Positions 21,258-24,630 of a stretch of 24,630 bases of DNA are shown one piece after another; position 1 is the first letter of the stretch, and the number at the start of each line of letters is the position of its first letter. The notes below the pieces were generated by a model that searched no databases, was not told the origin of the DNA, and saw only the letters and a list, made by a program, of their open reading frames with translations. Both the position numbers and the translations under genes were made by a program. Origin of the DNA: an uncultured archaeon (lineage in GTDB: Archaea; Thermoproteota; Nitrososphaeria; Nitrososphaerales; Nitrosopumilaceae); assembly GCA_937896495.1 (NCBI GenBank), contig CALBNQ010000117.1, forward strand, positions 1 through 24,630. Reading direction: 5' to 3'.

Positions 21258-23210
21258 ATGTTGCAACAAATCTCAAAATTTGAATTAGTCTCTGATTATT
21301 CCCCAACAGGTGATCAGCCTCAAGCTATTGATGAATTAGTTGAAGGTGTAAGGAAAAAATCAGTTCAAACTTTGCTTGGTGTTACTGGAAGTGGTAAGAC
21401 TTTTTCTGTTGCAAATGTAATTGCTAGAACTGGTAAAAATACACTAGTAATTTCTCACAATAAAACACTTGCAGCACAACTTTATGCTGAATTGAAACAA
21501 TTTTTCCCAAAAAATAACGTTGGTTATTTTGTTTCTTATTATGATTATTATCAACCTGAAAGCTATTTGCCTCAAACTGATACTTATATTGAAAAAGATA
21601 CTCAGATTAATGAAAAAATTGAAAAATTAAGACTAGAGGCAACTGCGATGCTGTTATCTGGAGAACCTACAATTATTGTATCTACAGTATCATGCATCTA
21701 TTCTCTTGGTAATCCTCAGGAATGGAAAGATTCTTCAATTTTAGTTGGTACTGGAGATGAAATTAAACGAACTGATTTAATTCGAAAATTAGTTGATGCT
21801 AGATATGAAAGAAATGATGTTGAGGTTTCTCCTGGAAATTTTAGAGTAAAGGGCGATACTATTGATATCACTCCTGCATACTCTGAAGATATAATTCGAA
21901 TTTCTATGTTTGGTGATGAGATTGAAAAAATAACTTTACTTGATCATGTTTCATTAAAAGAAAAAAAGAAAATAACTCAAATGACAATTTTCCCTGCAAA
22001 ACATTATCTAATTGCTAAGGATGTTACTAAAAGAGCTGTTACATCAATTAGAGATGAACTAAAACATCATTTACCTACATTAAATGAACTTGAAAAACAA
22101 CGACTTGAAATGAGAACCAATTATGATTTAGAAATGATTGAAGAATTAGGTTACTGCTCTGGTATTGAAAATTATTCTAGACATTTTGATGGACGTAATA
22201 AAGGTGATAAGGCATATTGTTTAATGGATTTTTTTGGTGATGATTATCTTTTGGTAATTGATGAATCTCATGTTACATTGCCTCAATTACATGCAATGTA
22301 CAAAGGTGATTATTCTCGAAAAGATAAACTCGTAACATATGGATTTAGATTACCTAGCGCATATGATAATAGACCATTAAAGTTTGAAGAATTTGAAGAT
22401 TATATTCAAAATACTATTTTTGTTTCAGCTACTCCTTCTGATTATGAAAAGAAAACATCTACAAAAATTGTTGAACAATTAGTAAGACCTACTGGTTTAC
22501 TTGATCCTCAAATTGAAATTAGATCTACTAAAGATCAAATGGATAATTTAATTTCTGAAATAAATAAACGATCTAAAAATTCTGAGCGTGTTTTAGTGAC
22601 TACTTTAACTAAAAGAATGGCTGAAGATTTAGCTGAATATCTCTCAAAAAAAGATGTCAAAGTTAGATACATGCATTCTGAAATTGATGGATTACAAAGA
22701 ACTGAAATTATTCGCCAATTACGCCTAGGTGAATTTGATGTTTTAGTTGGAATTAATCTTTTACGTGAAGGTTTAGACATTCCAGAGGTTTCACTTGTAG
22801 CAATTTTAGATGCTGATAAAGAGGGTTTTTTGAGAAATTTTACTAGTTTAATTCAAACTTGTGGTAGAGCTGCAAGAAATGTAACTGGTACTGTAATAAT
22901 GTACGCTGATACAAATACAAAATCTATGAAAAATACTATCAGTGAAACTATTCGTCGTAGAAAAAAACAAATTTTATACAATCAAGATCATGGAATAACT
23001 CCTAAATCCATTATGAAATCTGTACCTGAACAAGAAATTGCATTGGATGAATCAAAATTAAAATCAATACATGATCTTAGAAATGATGTAATTGATTTAG
23101 ATGCTCAAATGAAAAAATTTTCTGAAGAATTAGATTTTGAGCAAGCAATTGCTTGTAGAGATAGAATAAAAAGATTGGAAAAGGAGATTGAATTTAGAAA
23201 TGATAGATAA
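21258..23210 (+). CDS. uvrB: Excinuclease ABC subunit UvrB
   Basis: UvrB is the damage-verifying helicase-like core of bacterial-type nucleotide excision repair. The ~650 residues match the family. Walker A is GVTGSGKT (residues about 41-48), the DNA-clamping beta-hairpin is the tyrosine-rich VSYYDYYQPESYLPQTDTYIEKD region near 95-115, DESH is near 340, and helicase motifs VGINLLREGLDIPEVSL and QTCGRAARN follow. The C-terminal ~36 residues are a UVR domain for UvrC contact. ATG 21258 is preferred over TTG 21252 because an AT box (CTTTAAATTC) is centred 24 nt before it. The 3' end overlaps uvrA by 11 bp. Presence in an archaeon reflects ancient transfer from bacteria. Confidence 0.97.
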   Translation: MLQQISKFELVSDYSPTGDQPQAIDELVEGVRKKSVQTLLGVTGSGKTFSVANVIARTGKNTLVISHNKTLAAQLYAELKQFFPKNNVGYFVSYYDYYQPESYLPQTDTYIEKDTQINEKIEKLRLEATAMLLSGEPTIIVSTVSCIYSLGNPQEWKDSSILVGTGDEIKRTDLIRKLVDARYERNDVEVSPGNFRVKGDTIDITPAYSEDIIRISMFGDEIEKITLLDHVSLKEKKKITQMTIFPAKHYLIAKDVTKRAVTSIRDELKHHLPTLNELEKQRLEMRTNYDLEMIEELGYCSGIENYSRHFDGRNKGDKAYCLMDFFGDDYLLVIDESHVTLPQLHAMYKGDYSRKDKLVTYGFRLPSAYDNRPLKFEEFEDYIQNTIFVSATPSDYEKKTSTKIVEQLVRPTGLLDPQIEIRSTKDQMDNLISEINKRSKNSERVLVTTLTKRMAEDLAEYLSKKDVKVRYMHSEIDGLQRTEIIRQLRLGEFDVLVGINLLREGLDIPEVSLVAILDADKEGFLRNFTSLIQTCGRAARNVTGTVIMYADTNTKSMKNTISETIRRRKKQILYNQDHGITPKSIMKSVPEQEIALDESKLKSIHDLRNDVIDLDAQMKKFSEELDFEQAIACRDRIKRLEKEIEFRNDR

Positions 23211-24630
23211 TAAATTAAAAATTAGAGGTGCACGTCATCATAATTTAAAAAATATTGATGTTGATATCCCAAAAAACAAACTAGTTGTAATTAGTGGTTT
23301 ATCTGGTTCTGGAAAATCTACTTTGGCTTTTGATACAATTTATGCTGAAGGACAACGAAGGTATGTTGAATCTCTTTCTTCATATGCTCGTCAATTTTTG
23401 GAGATGATGGATAAACCTGACGTTGATTCTATTGATGGATTATCTCCTGCAATTGCAATTCAACAAAAAACTACTAGTAAAAATCCCCGTTCTACTGTTG
23501 GTACTACAACTGAAATTTATGATTACATGCGTTTACTTTATGCCCGAATTGGAATTCCTCATTGTACAAATTGTAAACGAAAAATATCTACACAATCTGT
23601 TGAAAGAATTTGTGATTCTGTACTCAAAGATTTTCTGGGACAAAAAATATTGGTTTTATCTCCACTTGTTCAAAGAAAAAAGGGTACCTATGAGAAACTC
23701 TTTGAGCAAATTAAGAAAGATGGATATTCTAGAATACGCCTAAATGGTGAAATTTTGAACCTAGATGATGGAATTCCTCCATTAGACAGACAAAAGTGGC
23801 ACAATATTGAAATCGTTGTAGATAGGATATCCACAGGTAAATCTGAAAGATCTAGAATTTTTGAGGCTATTCAAACTGCAATCAAAGCATCAAAAGGAGA
23901 TGTGATGATTTCTTCTGATGAATCTGAAAAAATCTTTTCTCAAAATAACGCATGTCCTCATTGTGGATTAACAATTGGTGAATTAGAGCCCAGAAATTTT
24001 TCATTTAATTCCCCTTTTGGATTATGTAAAACATGTAACGGATTGGGAGTTAAAATGGAATTTGATCCTGCTTTGGTAATTCCTGATAAAACTAAATCTA
24101 TTTTGGATGGAGCAATTGTTCCTTGGAGTGGTAGATTTTCTGCATTTAGAAAACAAGCATTGGGTACAGTTGGTGAAAAATTTGGATTTGATTTGATGAC
24201 TCCCATTGAAAAAATAAAACCAAAACATCTTGAAATAATTTTACACGGAACAACTGATTTAATTAATTTTCAATATAATTCTAAATCTGGGGATTCTTCA
24301 TGGAAATACACTAATGCATTTGAAGGTGTACTTGTAAATCTTCAACGTGTTTTTCTAGAAACTGATTCTGAGTCAAAACGTGAATGGCTTAAACAATTCA
24401 TGCGTGATACTCATTGTAATACATGTGATGGTAAAAAACTAAAACCTGAATCTCTTGCAGTTACCGTTAATGATTTAGGGATAATGGATGTATGTGATTT
24501 GTCAATTACAAATTGTTTTGACTTTTTTTCTAATCTAAAATTAACTGACACTGAACAACATATTGCAAGAGATATCCTTAAAGAAATTAAAGAACGATTA
24601 GAGTTTTTAATTAATGTTGGATTAAATTAT
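23200..24630 (+). CDS. uvrA: Excinuclease ABC subunit UvrA (5' part; cut by window end)
   Basis: The first 477 codons are open to the last base. UvrA is the damage-sensing ABC ATPase that loads UvrB. The first nucleotide-binding domain starts with [17 protein letters not shown] and has Walker [10 protein letters not shown] at 33-41, followed by [19 protein letters not shown]. The UvrB-binding and insertion domains follow, with CTNC near 127 and the zinc module C252-x2-C255 ... C276-x2-C279. ATG 23200 overlaps the uvrB end by 11 bp; AAGGAG (23181-23186) lies 13 nt upstream, a longer spacing than for the other Shine-Dalgarno sites here, so coupling to uvrB translation probably helps. The signature motif and second ATPase half are outside the window. 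Confidence 0.96.
   Translation, partial: MIDNKLKIRGARHHNLKNIDVDIPKNKLVVISGLSGSGKSTLAFDTIYAEGQRRYVESLSSYARQFLEMMDKPDVDSIDGLSPAIAIQQKTTSKNPRSTVGTTTEIYDYMRLLYARIGIPHCTNCKRKISTQSVERICDSVLKDFLGQKILVLSPLVQRKKGTYEKLFEQIKKDGYSRIRLNGEILNLDDGIPPLDRQKWHNIEIVVDRISTGKSERSRIFEAIQTAIKASKGDVMISSDESEKIFSQNNACPHCGLTIGELEPRNFSFNSPFGLCKTCNGLGVKMEFDPALVIPDKTKSILDGAIVPWSGRFSAFRKQALGTVGEKFGFDLMTPIEKIKPKHLEIILHGTTDLINFQYNSKSGDSSWKYTNAFEGVLVNLQRVFLETDSESKREWLKQFMRDTHCNTCDGKKLKPESLAVTVNDLGIMDVCDLSITNCFDFFSNLKLTDTEQHIARDILKEIKERLEFLINVGLNY

Noticed and set aside
23423..23743. 106-codon frame overlapping uvrA
   Set aside because: Out-of-frame shadow of uvrA, whose conserved motifs continue through the region in the other frame.

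Overview
The window looks like a chromosomal segment of a mesophilic ammonia-oxidising archaeon of the Nitrosopumilus type (Thaumarchaeota/Nitrososphaerota). The evidence is strongly AT-rich DNA, an archaeal ribosomal protein L40e gene, archaeal-type IleRS, many apparently leaderless genes with an AT box about 25-29 nt before the start codon, frequent TTG/GTG starts, and bacterial-type UvrB/UvrA beside archaeal housekeeping genes. The taxon is an inference from these features, not from a database search.

Layout. 1-141 is the end of an unknown + strand gene. 185-3358 (minus) holds an M3 oligopeptidase, a ppa/UBP-zinc-finger pair and a secreted protein. A minus-strand tRNA-Val(CAC) with a 19-nt insertion in its variable region lies at 3411-3507. 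After a small + strand gene comes a minus-strand operon sucC-sucD-rpl40e (6122 to 3903); the 55-aa L40e gene is easy to miss. 6491-6162 is a small unknown gene and 6647-6704 a strong hairpin. ileS fills 9970-6773. The 585-bp gap 9971-10555 carries a 21-bp tandem repeat, an inverted cluster of ATCAAATG-like motifs and two nearly identical palindromes. 10556-14536 is a one-carbon/purine neighbourhood (purD, 5-formyl-THF cyclo-ligase, folD, purN) interrupted by a two-gene ABM-fold/cupin operon. 14592-15804 carries a beta-CASP-like MBL nuclease and a small Cys-rich protein. 15890-18162 is a divergent glycerate 2-kinase / iron-type alcohol dehydrogenase pair around one AT box. Then follow an F420-dependent-type (LLM) oxidoreductase, several small thaumarchaeal-looking unknowns, a PPOX-fold flavoprotein, and uvrB-uvrA, with uvrA cut by the window end.

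How they fit together. FolD and the cyclo-ligase feed 10-formyl-/methenyl-THF pools that PurN uses; PurD makes the substrate GAR. SucCD links succinate and succinyl-CoA. The glycerate kinase and the adjacent dehydrogenase could form a short glycerate route, or the dehydrogenase could act as a semialdehyde reductase in carbon fixation. UvrB and UvrA overlap and are probably co-expressed for nucleotide excision repair. Translation initiation seems to follow two modes: first genes of transcripts are leaderless, while sucD and rpl40e, inside an operon, have a GGAG Shine-Dalgarno at 8-nt spacing.

I see no CRISPR array, transposase, prophage or defence island. The most unusual signals are the tRNA insertion, the 6647-6704 hairpin, the repeat- and palindrome-rich gap before purD, and the symmetric AT boxes shared by divergent genes.
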